From Erinaceus europaeus (Eukaryota > Chordata > Mammalia > Eulipotyphla > Erinaceidae): 64,000 nt of DNA. Below, in pieces: positions 22,250 to 32,484 of the stretch (position 1 is the stretch's first letter; the number at the start of each line of letters is the position of its first letter). The translations under genes and the position numbers were made by a program. The notes under the pieces are model-generated. The model saw nothing but the letters and a program-made list of their open reading frames with translations, was not told where the DNA came from and searched no databases. The stretch spans positions 40,760,602-40,824,601 of the forward strand of contig NC_080185.1 of assembly GCF_950295315.1 (NCBI RefSeq), in the 5' to 3' direction.

Positions 22250-22617
22250 TGCCAGAAGCCATTTCTCTGCTTGATAGAAGCTAAGCCTTGAAACAACAGA
22301 AGCCCTCGAGAAAAGTTTCTAATTCCCGTAGGAAAGATGTTTTCCAGAAACTAAGTGACATACCATATAGTTATAGTGACATACCATATAGTTATAGTTT
22401 AACAGAAATAGTTGCAAGGGACCCTCCACCGTGATCTCTGCCTCCCCCTTCCCCCTATGCTCCCCCTTCCCCAAAGCCTTAAAATGCCTGTGAACACAAT
22501 AAAATTTTGCAGCTTGATCAGAGTCCTGTCTTGCTGTCATTTCTTGTGTCTCCTGTCCCTTTCATTCCAGGTTTCGCGGGTTCCTAGCCCCTGTTCACCA
22601 CCCTGCTGGCCGGGGCA
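22250..22617 (+). mobile_element. ERV-1 3' LTR (368 bp)
   Basis: Like the 5' LTR plus a perfect 21-bp tandem duplication (agtgacataccatatagttat twice, about 22,372-22,413), which accounts exactly for the length difference. Confidence 0.95.
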
Positions 22618-22623
22618 CATATG

Positions 22624-23207
22624 TTTATTTGCCATATATCTTCACACATGAGTTAAAATTCACTTTGCAATATTGTATATTTTAATACTGTGTATTACAT
22701 TTCATCTACTTTGCAATTACTTCTTTCTAGTTTATTTTCTTCACAAATTGGAGATTGTAGCTGTTTTTCTTATTATACATGGTATCTTGCCTGAGTGTTA
22801 TCTATCCAATTTTTGTATTATTTACATTTCAATAAGATGTTTTTCCCAGGACTATGAGTAAAGTCAAAGAGTTTTATCCTTCAGATATTTGTGCTCAAGG
22901 ATTCTTGTTGCTTTAGTTTGTATCTGCTACCAAATGGCCTGCTTTTCTCTGAAAGACACCTACCAGATGGTTTTACTCATATGTGCAATATAAATAATTG
23001 AAACACATGGGCCTGTAAAACAAATGTAACCAATATATCAATAAGACTTTGTGAAAATATGTTAATTATCCTGGGGATGAGGCACAGAACTAGGATAGTG
23101 AGTGTAGTTTGGAACTATATCCCTGTAATCTAGTGATTTTTATAAAACATTATTTTTATAAAACATTATTAAATAACTAACTAAAATAAATTTTAAAAAG
23201 AAAAATC
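22624..23207. other. Unassigned AT-rich DNA
   Basis: Contains a short direct duplication (tttttataaaacattat, 23,136-23,170). Possibly an old LINE end; not resolved. Confidence 0.3.
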
Positions 23208-23495
23208 AAGAGATCAGGTGATGGCACATCCAGTTGAGCACACAGGCTACCATGTGCAAGGACCTGGGTTCAAGCTCCACTCCCCTCCTACAGGGGGGAA
23301 GGTTCACAAGTGTTAAAGCAGGTCTACAGGTCTCTGCATCTCTCCCTCTTTATCTCCCCGCCCCTCTCAATTCCTCTCTATCCTGTCCACAAAAGTAGGA
23401 AATATAAAAGGAAACAATGGCCACCAGGAGCAGAGGGTTTGTAGTGTCAGCACCAAACTCCAGAGATAACCCTGGTGACAAATAAATAAATCAGT
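23208..23495 (+). repeat. SINE type B, long form
   Basis: Complete: head, pyrimidine body, ggccaccaggagcagagggt module, AAATAAATAAA tail. Confidence 0.8.
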
Positions 23496-23998
23496 AAGCC
23501 TCTATGTTGTCTCCCCATGCCAAGACCTAAAAGTCTTACAGACAGTAGGTTTCATCTTGACCTATTTACATTCATACTGCCCCATCTGGGCTCACAATGT
23601 CTCATGGCTCCTTTTTCTTCTCTAGTGGGTAAACTCTGAAGGCTGAAGTTCAGATATTGCTTAACCAAAGGTGTGAAATTGTACTATGAACCTGAGTCTT
23701 CTGACAGCAAGTATATTCTCCCTCAGGGCCAGAGAGAAAACAGCAAATTACAATTTCCCCACCATTTTAACTCCACTGTTCAAAACCTGAATAGTGGTGA
23801 TGAAGAGACAACTATCTATGTTACCCCATTTCTAACCTGCTGGGAAGTAGGGTACTTATTTGAAATGAAGTAGTTATAGTGGAGTAGAGAATACTAGCAA
23901 CTTTGCTTTATATGAACTTTGCCAGCCTGGCTGCCTCACTGTCCTACTTCTTAATGAATGAGAATGTAGAAGAGAAGGTCACCAATGCGCACATCTTT
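23496..23998. other. No recognised feature
   Basis: About 500 bp of unique-looking DNA. A 66-codon frame (23,673-23,873) has no ATG at its start and no recognisable domain. Confidence 0.35.
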
Positions 23999-24140
23999 TT
24001 TTTCTTAATTTATTTATTTATTTAAGCAAGCAGACATTAACAAAATCTTAGGATGGGGAGTACAACTCCACACAATTCCCGCCACCCAATCTCCATATCC
24101 CATCCCCTCCCCAATAGCTTTCACATTCTTTATCCCTCTG
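23999..24140 (-). mobile_element. L1 long-type 3'-UTR terminal fragment, antisense
   Basis: Poly(T)-side start, then gacattaacaaaatcttagg and cacacaattcccgccaccca; ends at tctttatccctctgggagca. Confidence 0.75.
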
Positions 24141-24382
24141 GGAGCATTTCTGAAGCTTGGTACCTGCACTCTGAATCCATTGGTCCTGGCAGCCATTTTT
24201 GTTGTTGTTGTATCGGACAGAAAGAAATTGAGATAGAGAGGGAAAGAAAAACATAGACACCTGTAAACCTGATTCAACGTTTGTGAAGCGAGCCCCCTGC
24301 AGGTCTCCAACTGGGAACCTTGCTCCAGTCCTTGTGCTTCGTACTATGAGCTCTTAACCCAGTGAGCTACCGCCCTGACTCC
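24141..24382 (-). repeat. SINE type A/B hybrid-looking copy, antisense
   Basis: Minus-strand head gggagtcagggcggtagctc (type A) at 24,382, but the 3' module aaaaatggctgccaggacc (type B long) at its other end. Confidence 0.65.
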
Positions 24383-24436
24383 CAACACCTCATTTTTGAC
24401 AAAGAAGCCAAAAACATCAAATAGAGAAAGGAGACT

Positions 24437-24660
24437 CTCAGGGCCAGGTGGTGGCACACCTGGTTGAGTGCACATATTACAATGTGCAAGGACCCAGGTT
24501 TAAGCCCCTGATCCCCACTTGCAGAGAGAAAGATTCAACAGTGGTGAAATAGGACTGCAAGTGTCTCTTTGTTTCTCTTCCTCTCTCTCTCTCACCCCCT
24601 TCCTCTAAATTTATGGCTGTCTCTATTCAATAAATAAATAAAGATAATTTTTAAAATATT
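24437..24660 (+). repeat. SINE type B
   Basis: Head gggccaggtggtggcacacc, AAATAAATAAA tail. Confidence 0.85.
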
Positions 24661-24663
24661 AAA

Positions 24664-24829
24664 AAGAGTAGTCCAGAAAGTGGCACAGTGGATAAAGAAT
24701 TGAGCTTTCAAGCATGACATCCTGAGTTCAATCCCCAGCAGCACACATACCAGAGTGATGTCTGGTTCTTTCTCTCTCCTCCTATCTTTCTCGTTAATAA
24801 ATAAAAAGCTTTTTTTATTATTTAAAAAG
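24664..24829 (+). repeat. SINE type D
   Basis: Head gtccagaaagtggcacagtg, B box gagttcaatcccc (24,724), body ctggttctttctctctcctc. Best D copy with 60,713-60,900. Confidence 0.8.
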
Positions 24830-25257
24830 AGAGAAAGGAGAATTTCTTCATTAAGTGGTTTTAGGAACATTTCGTTGAGACATGCAGAAGAATGAAACTG
24901 GACCACCACATATCACATATACAAAGTTAAACTACAAATGGATCAAAGATTTAGATGTTAGGCCAGAAACCATCAAACACTTAGAAGAAAACATTTGCAG
25001 AACTCTCTTCAGTGTACATTTTAGAAAAATCTTTGCAGATTCAAATCCAATTGCAAATAAACCAATTGGACTACATCAAACTTAAAAAGCTCTGCTCAGC
25101 AAAAGGAATCACCACCATAATAAAGAGACTCCCCACAGAGTGGAAGAAAAACTTTATGTAGCATACATTAGACAGAGGGGTAATAACGAAAATACACAAA
25201 GAATTCTCTAAACTCTACAGTAAAGGGAAAAACAATCCCATAGAAAAATGAGGGGAG
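24830..25257 (+). pseudogene. L1 ORF2 fragment
   Basis: Frame 24,882-25,085 gives [30 protein letters not shown] and FRKIFADSNPIANK, the segment preceding the cysteine motif in L1 ORF2p. It then decays by frameshift (LKKLCSAKGI-like at 25,080). Confidence 0.8.
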
Positions 25258-25770
25258 TAGGGGCTGGATGGTAGCGCACTGGGTTAAGCGAACATAGTAT
25301 GAAGTGCAAGGACCCGGACAAGGATGCTGGTTTGAACCGTGATTCCCCACCTACAGGGAGGTCACAAGCGGTGAAGCAGGTCTGCAGGTGTCTCTCTCTT
25401 TTTCTTCAATAATTTTATGTAATTATTGGATAGAGATAGAGAGAAATTTAGAGGGGGAGATAGAGAGATAAAGAGACAGACACCTACAGACCTACTTCAG
25501 CACTTTTGAAGCTTCTACTCTGCGGGTGAGGACCAGGGACTTGAACCTGGTTCCTTGTGCACTGTAATGTATGCACTTAACCAGCTGTGCCACCACCTGG
25601 CCAGAAATAGTCATCTATCCCCCTCTCTATCACCCCTCCTCTCTCAATTTCTCTTTGTCCTATCCAATGAAATGGAAAACATGGCCTCCAGGAGCAACGG
25701 ATTCTCAGTGCTGGCACCAAACCCCAGTGATAACCCTGTAGGCAAAATTAATAAATTAAATTAAATTAAA
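25258..25770 (+). repeat. SINE type A with B-long tail, split by an antisense SINE
   Basis: Pieces 25,258-25,402 and 25,606-25,770 join head to tail around the insertion at 25,403-25,605; the tail has ggagcaacggattctcagtg. Confidence 0.75.
25403..25605 (-). repeat. SINE type B, antisense, nested
   Basis: Inserted in the CT-rich body of the SINE above; minus-strand head tggccaggtggtggcacagc at 25,605. Confidence 0.8.
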
Positions 25771-25805
25771 AATTTTAAAAAGAGATATAAAGGGCCAACA
25801 GATAT

Positions 25806-26034
25806 ATGAGGGGGAAGGCTCTAGGAGCTAGTGGCACACCTGGTTAAATACACACATTAGAGTATGTAAGGACCCATGTTCAAGCCCCCAGTCTTCACCT
25901 GCAGGGGGAAATCTTCATGAGTGGTGAAGTAGGGCTGCAGGTGACTCTGTTTCTTTCCTTCTCTATGTCTCCCTCTCCTCTCAATTTCTCTCCATCTCCT
26001 ATCTGAAAATAAATAAATAAACCTGTAAAAAAAA
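25806..26034 (+). repeat. SINE type B
   Basis: Ends in AAATAAATAAA then resumes L1. Confidence 0.75.
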
Positions 26035-26156
26035 GAAAAATGTTCAAAGTCACTGATGGTCAGGGAAATGCAAATAAAAGCAACTATGAGAGAAAAAAAA
26101 CAACTATAAGTTACCTCTTTACACTTGTGCAAATGTACTGTAAGAAGTAAAAAGTT

Positions 26157-26478
26157 GGGGGCCGAGCGTTAGCACATGATGCAAAGCGCAAGGACTGGCA
26201 GGTTCAAGCCCCTGGCTCCCCACCTGCAGGGGGTCACTTCACAAGCAGTCAAGTGGGTCTGTGGGTGTCTATCCTTCTCTCCCCGTCTCTGTCTTCCCTT
26301 CCTCTCTCCATTTCTTTCTGTCCTATCCAACAACAACGACATCAATAACAACAATAATAATAACCACAGCAACGATAAAACAACAAGGGCAACTAAAAGG
26401 GAAAAAAAATAGTCTCCAGGAGCAGTGGATTCATGGTGCCAGCACTGAGCCCCAGCAATAAAAATAAATGAATAAAAA
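26157..26478 (+). repeat. SINE type A
   Basis: Shortened head, standard tail plus a B-like ggagcagtggattcatggtg module. TAAAAAGTT on both sides (26,147 and about 26,472) is a likely duplication. Confidence 0.75.
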
Positions 26479-26976
26479 GTTCCATTTTCAAAATATATAA
26501 GATGATAAAAGGACACATTATCTTAATGTTTCATTTCCCACTACCCCCAGGGACTTAAACCAGGAAATGAGTTCACCAAACTTACACAGAAAGCTTAACT
26601 TTCAAGAAAAGCCAGTCACTTGCCCTCCCCCACCTCTACACACACACACCTTCAGACCAAGAGACAGAGACACACACCCCCACCAGTAACTAAAGAATTA
26701 GGAATTATGTGTTAAAAGATTATTTTTCTATTCCTAGGTGTCACCTAGACTAGATTGTAGACTCCAAAAGTACCCAGCCAATGAGGAAACTGGGGGAGGG
26801 ATTTTGCATTAGGGAATAAATGCTTTTTGTTATCTCAAGCCAGCATACGCCAATATGGCTGATCCAGGTTGTTGTGGGCACCTGCTTCTGCAGAGTCTAG
26901 TAAATGTCTTTCTTCCTGCCTTTCTTCAAATTCCCCAAATTCATTCTTGGAGTGAAAGAATTAAATTATTTCTAGC
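26479..26976. other. Unassigned block with LTR-like traits
   Basis: 26,693-26,971 has an AATAAA (26,815) followed by a T-rich U5-like segment and lies between pieces of one L1, so it was inserted. No terminal TG/CA pair or duplication could be fixed. Confidence 0.3.
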
Positions 26977-27453
26977 TGTTGTTTTCGCCGGGCTGGCTAT
27001 TTCTATGTTGTTTTCGCAGGGCTGCCTTCACGGGCGGGTAACAGACGACCCAGGACTCATGGCTGGGTTGTACGCAGTATCTCTTTATTCATGCAGGACA
27101 CAGCGCAATCTATACCAAGCTAAGCTAAACTAAACTAAAAACTACAAACAATCTTGTCCTTATAAATATTCTAGCCCAGTAGGGTGGGAACAGGATGCGA
27201 CACAGAGAGGGTGGAGAGAAAAGTGACTGGTGAAAGTCAGAGTGTGACAAGGAGAGGGGGCGGAGCAAAAACATATGAACCAGTGGGGATTGAACCAATG
27301 CCCTGCAGTGGTTATGTAAATATAATATAGTGGTTATGTAAATAGAATACAGTGGTTATGTAAATAGAATGAAGTGGTTATGTAAATAGAATAGTGTTAA
27401 GCAGGGGGGATTAAACCAAATGAAACAGAAGAGGTTTTAGAAGCATACCGACA
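26977..27453 (-). mobile_element. Solo LTR of the ERV-2 family, antisense
   Basis: Reverse complement matches the ERV-2 LTR throughout (TGTCGGTATGC start, gcatgaataaagagatac, gttacccgcccgtgaag). CTAGC flanks it at 26,972-26,976 and 27,454-27,458. It is longer than the ERV-2 LTR because of a four-copy 22-bp array in U3 and a small duplication near the U5 end (gttgttttcgc at 26,979 and 27,009). Internal region lost by LTR-LTR recombination. Confidence 0.92.
27307..27394 (-). promoter_or_regulatory. Four-copy 22-bp U3 array with TTATGTAA core
   Basis: Units start at 27,307, 27,329, 27,351 and 27,373, each AGTGGTTATGTAAAT plus 7 bp. TTATGTAA is the PAR-bZIP/NFIL3 and C/EBP-like core. The ERV-2 LTRs carry one such unit. 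Confidence 0.7.
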
Positions 27454-27602
27454 CTAGCAATACTTTAAAAAAGACAGAAACCCCAATTATTGAAGAGGCT
27501 GTGGGGAGAAAGGAACTCTCCTCCATTGCTGGTAGGAATGCAAATTAGTCCAACCCCTGTGGAAAACAGTCTATAGGTTCATCAGAATGCTAGAAATGGA
27601 AT

Positions 27603-27875
27603 TTCTTAATTAATTAATTTATTCCCTTTTGTTGCCTTTGTTGTTTTATTGTTGTAGTTATTACTGATGTTGTTGTTGGATAGGACAGAGAGAAATCGAG
27701 AGAGGAGGGGAGAGAGGGAGGAAGAGAAAGATAGACACCTGCAGACCTGTTTCACCGCTTGTAAAGTGACTCCCCTACAGGTGGGGAGCCGGAGCTTGAA
27801 CCGGGATTGTTAGGCTGGTCCTTGTGCTCTGCACCATGTGTGCTTAACCCACTGTGCTATTGCCCAACTCCCAGA
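27603..27875 (-). repeat. SINE type A, antisense
   Basis: Minus-strand head gggagttgggcaatagcaca at 27,871; T-rich plus-strand start is its tail. Confidence 0.85.
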
Positions 27876-27955
27876 ATTTTTTTATGATACAGTAATCCCT
27901 CTCCTGGGGACATGCCCAGGAATTTTTTTATGATACAGTAATCCCTCTCCTGTTT
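27873..27955 (+). repeat. ~48-bp tandem duplication in old L1
   Basis: gaatttttttatgatacagt and the following atccctctcctg occur twice in tandem. Confidence 0.8.
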
Positions 27956-28458
27956 CACCCTGCCCAGGTGAAACAGGCACCTACTTACCTGAAAAGACCT
28001 ATGCACACCTATGTTCATAACAACAGTTTATAATAGCCCAAACTTGGAAGCAACCCAGATGTCCAATGGCAGATGAGTGTCTGAGAAAGTTTATATATAT
28101 ATGATGCAGCTATTAAAATGTGTGAGGTCACCTTCGCAGTATCTTGTTCAAAACTGGAAGGTATCGTGTTGATGAGATAAGCCAGAAAAACAAAGACCAA
28201 TACCACATTATCTCACTGATAGGTAGAATTAAAGAAAAAAGGACAGTAAGGGAAAACATAAGGTGAAACTTGGGCTGGGTGTAGTGTATTACATCAAAGC
28301 AAAGGACTCTGGGAAGGAAGGGAGGGAGAGAAAGGGATGGAACAAAAAGACAAAGCTGGGAGAGCAAGTGTCTCCCAGGCACTTAGACACCTATCATAGG
28401 GAGATGAGGCATTATCCCTATGTGTCAGTAACTTTACTGTAAACCATTAACCTCCAAT

Positions 28459-28484
28459 CGAGAGAGAGAGAGAGAGAGAGAGAG
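28459..28484. repeat. (GA)n microsatellite
   Basis: Thirteen GA units after the L1 3' end. Confidence 0.9.
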
Positions 28485-28707
28485 AACATTCACCTACACT
28501 CTACTCACAGACAAGGCATTCCTCTGTAAAAACCTGAAGGGCAGGAGGGACAGAAGGGAGGCAATATTCATTTGCCCTAGGTCCTAAGCGAAGGGGGTCC
28601 TTAAATACAGGTAAGTCTTATAAACCATATACAGAGATGTGAAACTAAACTAAAAAATTATCATGTTTTAAATCAGTCAGAGAATAAGAACTTAAAAAAA
28701 AAAAAGG
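28485..28707. other. No recognised feature
   Basis: Short unassigned gap. Confidence 0.3.
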
Positions 28708-28915
28708 CAAGGGCAGGGTGTTGGTGTACCTGGCAGAGCATTCATATTACAACACTCAAGGACCTGGGTTCAACCCCCTGGTCCCCACCTGCAGGGGAGA
28801 AGCTTCATGAGCAATGAAGCAGTGCCACAGGTGTTTTTTTTCTTTGTCTCCCCCTTCTCTCTCAATTTCTGTCTCTATCCAAGAAAAAAAGAAAGGAAGA
28901 AAGAAAACAGAAAAC
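28708..28915 (+). repeat. SINE type B
   Basis: Head ggcagggtgttggtgtacct; A-rich end. Confidence 0.7.
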
Positions 28916-29212
28916 AGGGGATCTGAGGAAGTTGACCAGACATGAACTTTTCCACAGTTGAAATTTATGGTTTCCTTAGTTAGGTCACTAGATAAACAAT
29001 AGATGAAACATGATAGATGAAATATTTTAAAAATAAGAGACCTCATCACTAGAAAGTACACTGTATGTGTGTTTATAAGTATTTTTAATATATCATAGAG
29101 AAAATATTTAAAAGGAATATTTTAAAATTTATGAAATAATATTGATGCAATCATAATACAGAACAATTATATCAAAATCTATGGAGTTAGGGGTTCTGTA
29201 TATGAGATTTAT
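28916..29212. other. No recognised feature
   Basis: AT-rich, unassigned. Confidence 0.3.
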
Positions 29213-29932
29213 TTTATTTTAACACCAGGGTTTTCACTGGGCATTAGTGCCTTACCGATGTGGTAATGCAGTATACCGGCAACCATGGGAAGTCCAGCAC
29301 AGTGCTTACATCAGCCTTGGTGACAGAGCATACAATGGTCTGCACAAATGCACAATGAACTGTAGGCAGATCTGGTCTGTGCAAATATACAAAGCACTGT
29401 GGGTGGACTGAATAGAATTAAAAGCACAGCCAACCAGAAGTCCGGTCTCTTTGGCTGCTGCTTCTTCTGGTCAAAGGCATCTCAGCAGAGACTGTTCCAG
29501 GTGTCCGCCATGGCTACTTCTCCTGGGAACTGAACGTGTGTGACTCCAGATAGCTGGTAAATTCTAGACTCCTCTACAGCCGTGAGCAACCTATATCTCA
29601 GCTGACAATTGTTTATCTCATGGGACTGAACTTTTGATAACTATTCATAGACTTTATGGACCTAGCATATTCTTAACCCCTGATGATAACTGCTTATTTT
29701 GCAGTACCTAAAATATATATCTCATACTTTTGTACTGCCCTAATAAACCTTGTATTGTTTAAAAACCTTTCACAGTGCCCTGTAGTCAATCCTTTACACA
29801 TCACAGCATAAAGCCTCTTTTAATTTAAAGTTAAAACACACCATTCCCAGTGGCTACTGCTGCTGCTGCTTCTTCCTTTTCCTCTTCCCTTTCTCCTTCT
29901 CCTTCTTTTGATAGAGGATGAAAAACAGGAAA

Positions 29933-29986
<54 letters not shown>

Positions 29987-30037
29987 AGAGAGAGAGAGAG
30001 AGACCTGCAGCACTGCTCCACAGCTTATGGGGCTCCC

Positions 30038-30093
<56 letters not shown>

Positions 30094-30170
30094 GGATTGA
30101 ACCTAGGTAATCCCATATGATGCCATGTACACTCTACAGGCTAAGTCAGCACCCTACCCTATCCCCTAGA
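29213..30170 (-). repeat. SINE type B long form, antisense, split by a ~570-bp insertion
   Basis: 29,213-29,262 is the antisense 3' module (caccagggttttcactggg). 29,836-30,170 continues with cattcccagtggctactg, the CT-rich body and the head. The body holds a (GT)n tract (29,936-29,984), (GA)n, (CT)n and (AC)n (30,060-30,091). Confidence 0.65.
29263..29835 (+). mobile_element. Unidentified inserted element, LTR-like
   Basis: It interrupts a SINE, so it is an insertion. It has AATAAA at 29,741 near its 3' end followed by cacagtgccctgtagtcaat (R/U5-like). No ORF. Termini and duplication not resolved. Could be a solo LTR or a retrotransposed transcript. Confidence 0.4.
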
Positions 30171-30612
30171 CATGGAAATATTTTTCAAGCTTTCCTAATG
30201 TCTGTCATACACAACCAAGGTTGACACCCATTGCTTCAGGGGAAAGGTAATGAGGAAGTCACAACTCACACTTGAGGGTGACTACTACTCCAAGCATAAC
30301 TGTCCTTGGAGCTTCCCCATCCAGTCGATCCCACAGCATAGCAACGTCATTCACACCTTACCCGGTTCTTAGACACACAGATAGTTCTTTCACCTTAAAA
30401 TCCTTTGGGAGACCCTATCTTCTTCTGTATGTCTTCTTTCTAGGATATTTAATAGACATAGAGGGAGAGTGTCTGAGAGTATGTGTATAAACATGCAACA
30501 GCACGAACAAGGTTACGGTGTAGACTTCCCCAGAACAAAGAAAGGTGCAACAGAGAACACATTTCTGAACATTTCATGAAATGGAAAAGTGGAAACAGAG
30601 CATGTCAACAAA

Positions 30613-30649
<37 letters not shown>

Positions 30650-30697
30650 TTCTTGATGTTTTGGGTGTTTTCTTTTAATTTATTTATCAAAAACCAT
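30171..30697. other. Unassigned DNA with (CT)n
   Basis: (TC)n at about 30,619-30,646. The remainder is not recognised. Confidence 0.35.
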
Positions 30698-30788
30698 TGC
30701 TGATTATTATTGTTGTCATTACCAGAGCACTGTTCAGCCCTGATTTATGGTGGTGCTGAGGATTGAATCTGGAACTCTGGAACCTCAG
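30698..30788 (-). repeat. SINE type C, antisense, abutting L1-A 5' end
   Basis: Ends exactly where the L1 5' UTR begins (aggaatacc). Confidence 0.65.
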
Positions 30789-31453
30789 GAATACCAAAGG
30801 AGACCACCTGGGACTGAAACAAGACAGGACTAGAATGACTACAGGAGCCCACCAAATCACTGGTGAGTGCAAAGACATGGCTGGTGACAGAGAGGAGCCT
30901 AAGGAGAGACTAAGTGGCTGGTAGCAGTCTGACTCTCTATCAGTTGAGATACCACCTCCAGTCTGTCCCACCAACAAGGGGACAGCTGAAGGGAGGAGAG
31001 GACTCCCCAGAGACTCACCACGTACAACTCTGAGTCTCCATTGCTACTGCCCTCAGAATCTGGAGCAGCGGCAGAGAGGGGCACTGAGGGACAGAGATCT
31101 AACCAGCAAATTCAGGAGAAGACCTATACCCCGTAGGCATAGCTGTGGGGCTGTGAAAGTCTCTTTGCATAACCACCGGACTATCTCTGCCACACGCTGC
31201 CTTATCTCTTAGTTAGGAGTCAGTGATTAAGTTAGAAGCCCTCAGGCTCCCGTAGCCTACAGAGAAGAAAAAAAAGAGGCTTTTAAATCACTGAGCTCCA
31301 ACTCAGGGATTAAAATACTATTGAAACAACTGTCAACTTCCACCACTGTGAACCCTTTAATTACCTTACTGGATTGACACAAGTTAATCCAGGAAATAGT
31401 GATCAGTAATTTGAAAATTACTAAGAGAGGGAAATCATAACATAATATATAAA

Positions 31454-32428
31454 ATGGGTAAACCAACAAGAAGAAATATTGGAGAAACTAACCAGGACAA
31501 CAGTCCAGCTAAAAGCCCCCCAAAGGGTGAAGCACAAAATAACGAGGTCAACATCCAAATACTAGCTAAGGAAATAATCACAGGAGTTAGTAAAGAGTTT
31601 GAAAGAATTGTAATCAGAAATACAGGAACAACAAATGAGACTCTGGAAGAAAAAACTAACTATCTCAAGGTTATTAGAGAGCTGAAAGCTGAAATAGCTG
31701 AGCTAAGAACACAACTAGCTGAACAAGCTAAAACAGTATCAGAACAGGGAAACAAAATAGATGAACTCCAGAAAACAGTAGAAGGGAGAGAGAATAGAAT
31801 CAATGAGGCAGAAGACAGAATTAGCAAGATCGAGGACGAATTAGAGTCAACTAAAAAAGAAGTAAGAGATCTCAAAAAGAGATTAAGAGATGCTGAAAAC
31901 AACAACAGAGACCTATGGGATGACTTCAAAAGAAACAAAATACGCATTATTGGCTTACCAGAGGAAGAAAGAGAGGGAGAAGAAGAAAGCATTCTTCAGG
32001 CCATAATAGCTGAAAACTTCTCTAGTCTAGACAACATCAAAGACATAAAGATTCAAGAAGCCCAGAGGGTCCCAAACAGAATTAACCCAGACTTAAAGAC
32101 ACCAAGACACATCATATTTAGAATCGAAAGGAATAAGGATAAAGAAAGGATCCTGAAGGCTGCAAGAGAAAAACAAAGAGTCACCTACAGAGGAAAACCC
32201 ATAAGATTAGCAGCAGACTTCTCCACACAAACACTACAGGCCAGAAGAGAATGGCAAGATATCTATCGAGTGCTCAATGAGAAAGGCTTTCAACCAAGAA
32301 TACTATATCCTGCTAGACTGTCATTCAGACTAGTTGGAGGCATCAAAACCTTCTCAGACAAGCAACAGTTGAAGGAATCAACTATCACCAAGCCTGCCCT
32401 GAAAGAAGTTCTGAAAGGTCTTCCATAA
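31454..32428 (+). CDS. L1 ORF1 protein, intact (324 aa)
   Basis: Nucleic-acid-binding chaperone that coats L1 RNA in the cytoplasmic ribonucleoprotein needed for retrotransposition. It starts at ATG with MGKPTRRNIGE. Residues about 60-155 form a heptad-rich coiled coil (ELKAEIAELRTQLAEQAK onward). Residues about 160-240 form the RRM domain (IRIIGLPEEE). The C-terminal domain follows (RHIIFRIERNKDKERIL, YRGKPIRLAADFS, LQARREW). The length is normal for mammalian ORF1p (about 330-360 aa), with no stop or frameshift. The same ORF in L1-B is broken by an early TAG and a frameshift. Expression would depend on the 5' UTR promoter just upstream. Its own ORF2 is defective, so any activity would be with ORF2p from another copy. 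Confidence 0.93.
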   Translation: MGKPTRRNIGETNQDNSPAKSPPKGEAQNNEVNIQILAKEIITGVSKEFERIVIRNTGTTNETLEEKTNYLKVIRELKAEIAELRTQLAEQAKTVSEQGNKIDELQKTVEGRENRINEAEDRISKIEDELESTKKEVRDLKKRLRDAENNNRDLWDDFKRNKIRIIGLPEEEREGEEESILQAIIAENFSSLDNIKDIKIQEAQRVPNRINPDLKTPRHIIFRIERNKDKERILKAAREKQRVTYRGKPIRLAADFSTQTLQARREWQDIYRVLNEKGFQPRILYPARLSFRLVGGIKTFSDKQQLKESTITKPALKEVLKGLP

Positions 32429-32484
32429 ACAGTCAGACTATCATAAATAGGACATATATCAGAACACTCTAAAACTCTACAAGA

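Larger units (their letters stand above)
15078..22623 (+). mobile_element. ERV-1: complete class II-like provirus (host of nested ERV-2)
   Basis: Two LTRs (15,084-15,430 and 22,250-22,617) are flanked by identical CATATG at 15,078-15,083 and 22,618-22,623. The primer binding site follows the 5' LTR and a polypurine tract precedes the 3' LTR. The 6-bp duplication and lysine-type primer site fit class II (betaretrovirus-like) ERVs. The internal region, about 4.2 kb once ERV-2 is removed, lacks recognisable gag and reverse transcriptase. It retains an integrase remnant (20,785-20,900) and an envelope transmembrane remnant (21,590-21,790). The LTRs differ at about 14 of 347 positions by eye, so this is not a recent insertion. 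Confidence 0.95.
24383..28458 (+). mobile_element. Old L1 (ORF2 C-terminus and 3' UTR), broken into five pieces
   Basis: Colinear L1 pieces at 24,383-24,436, 24,830-25,257, 26,035-26,156, 27,459-27,602 and 27,876-28,458 are separated by SINEs and a solo LTR. GAGAAAGGAGA flanks the SINE pair (about 24,425 and 24,830). Protein traces: [20 protein letters not shown] at 24,936, a decayed cysteine region at 27,500 and YFENGT-side sequence at 28,100. Heavily mutated, so one of the older L1 copies here. Confidence 0.75.

Noticed and set aside
26855..27133. 92-codon open frame (MADPGCC...)
   Set aside because: Crosses from unassigned DNA into the antisense solo LTR; no domain and no splice context.
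27307..27394. CRISPR-like array
   Set aside because: Direct tandem 22-bp units without spacers, inside an LTR of a mammalian genome.
29820..30116. Frames rich in CVCVCV or HTHTHT
   Set aside because: Two dinucleotide tracts inside a SINE.
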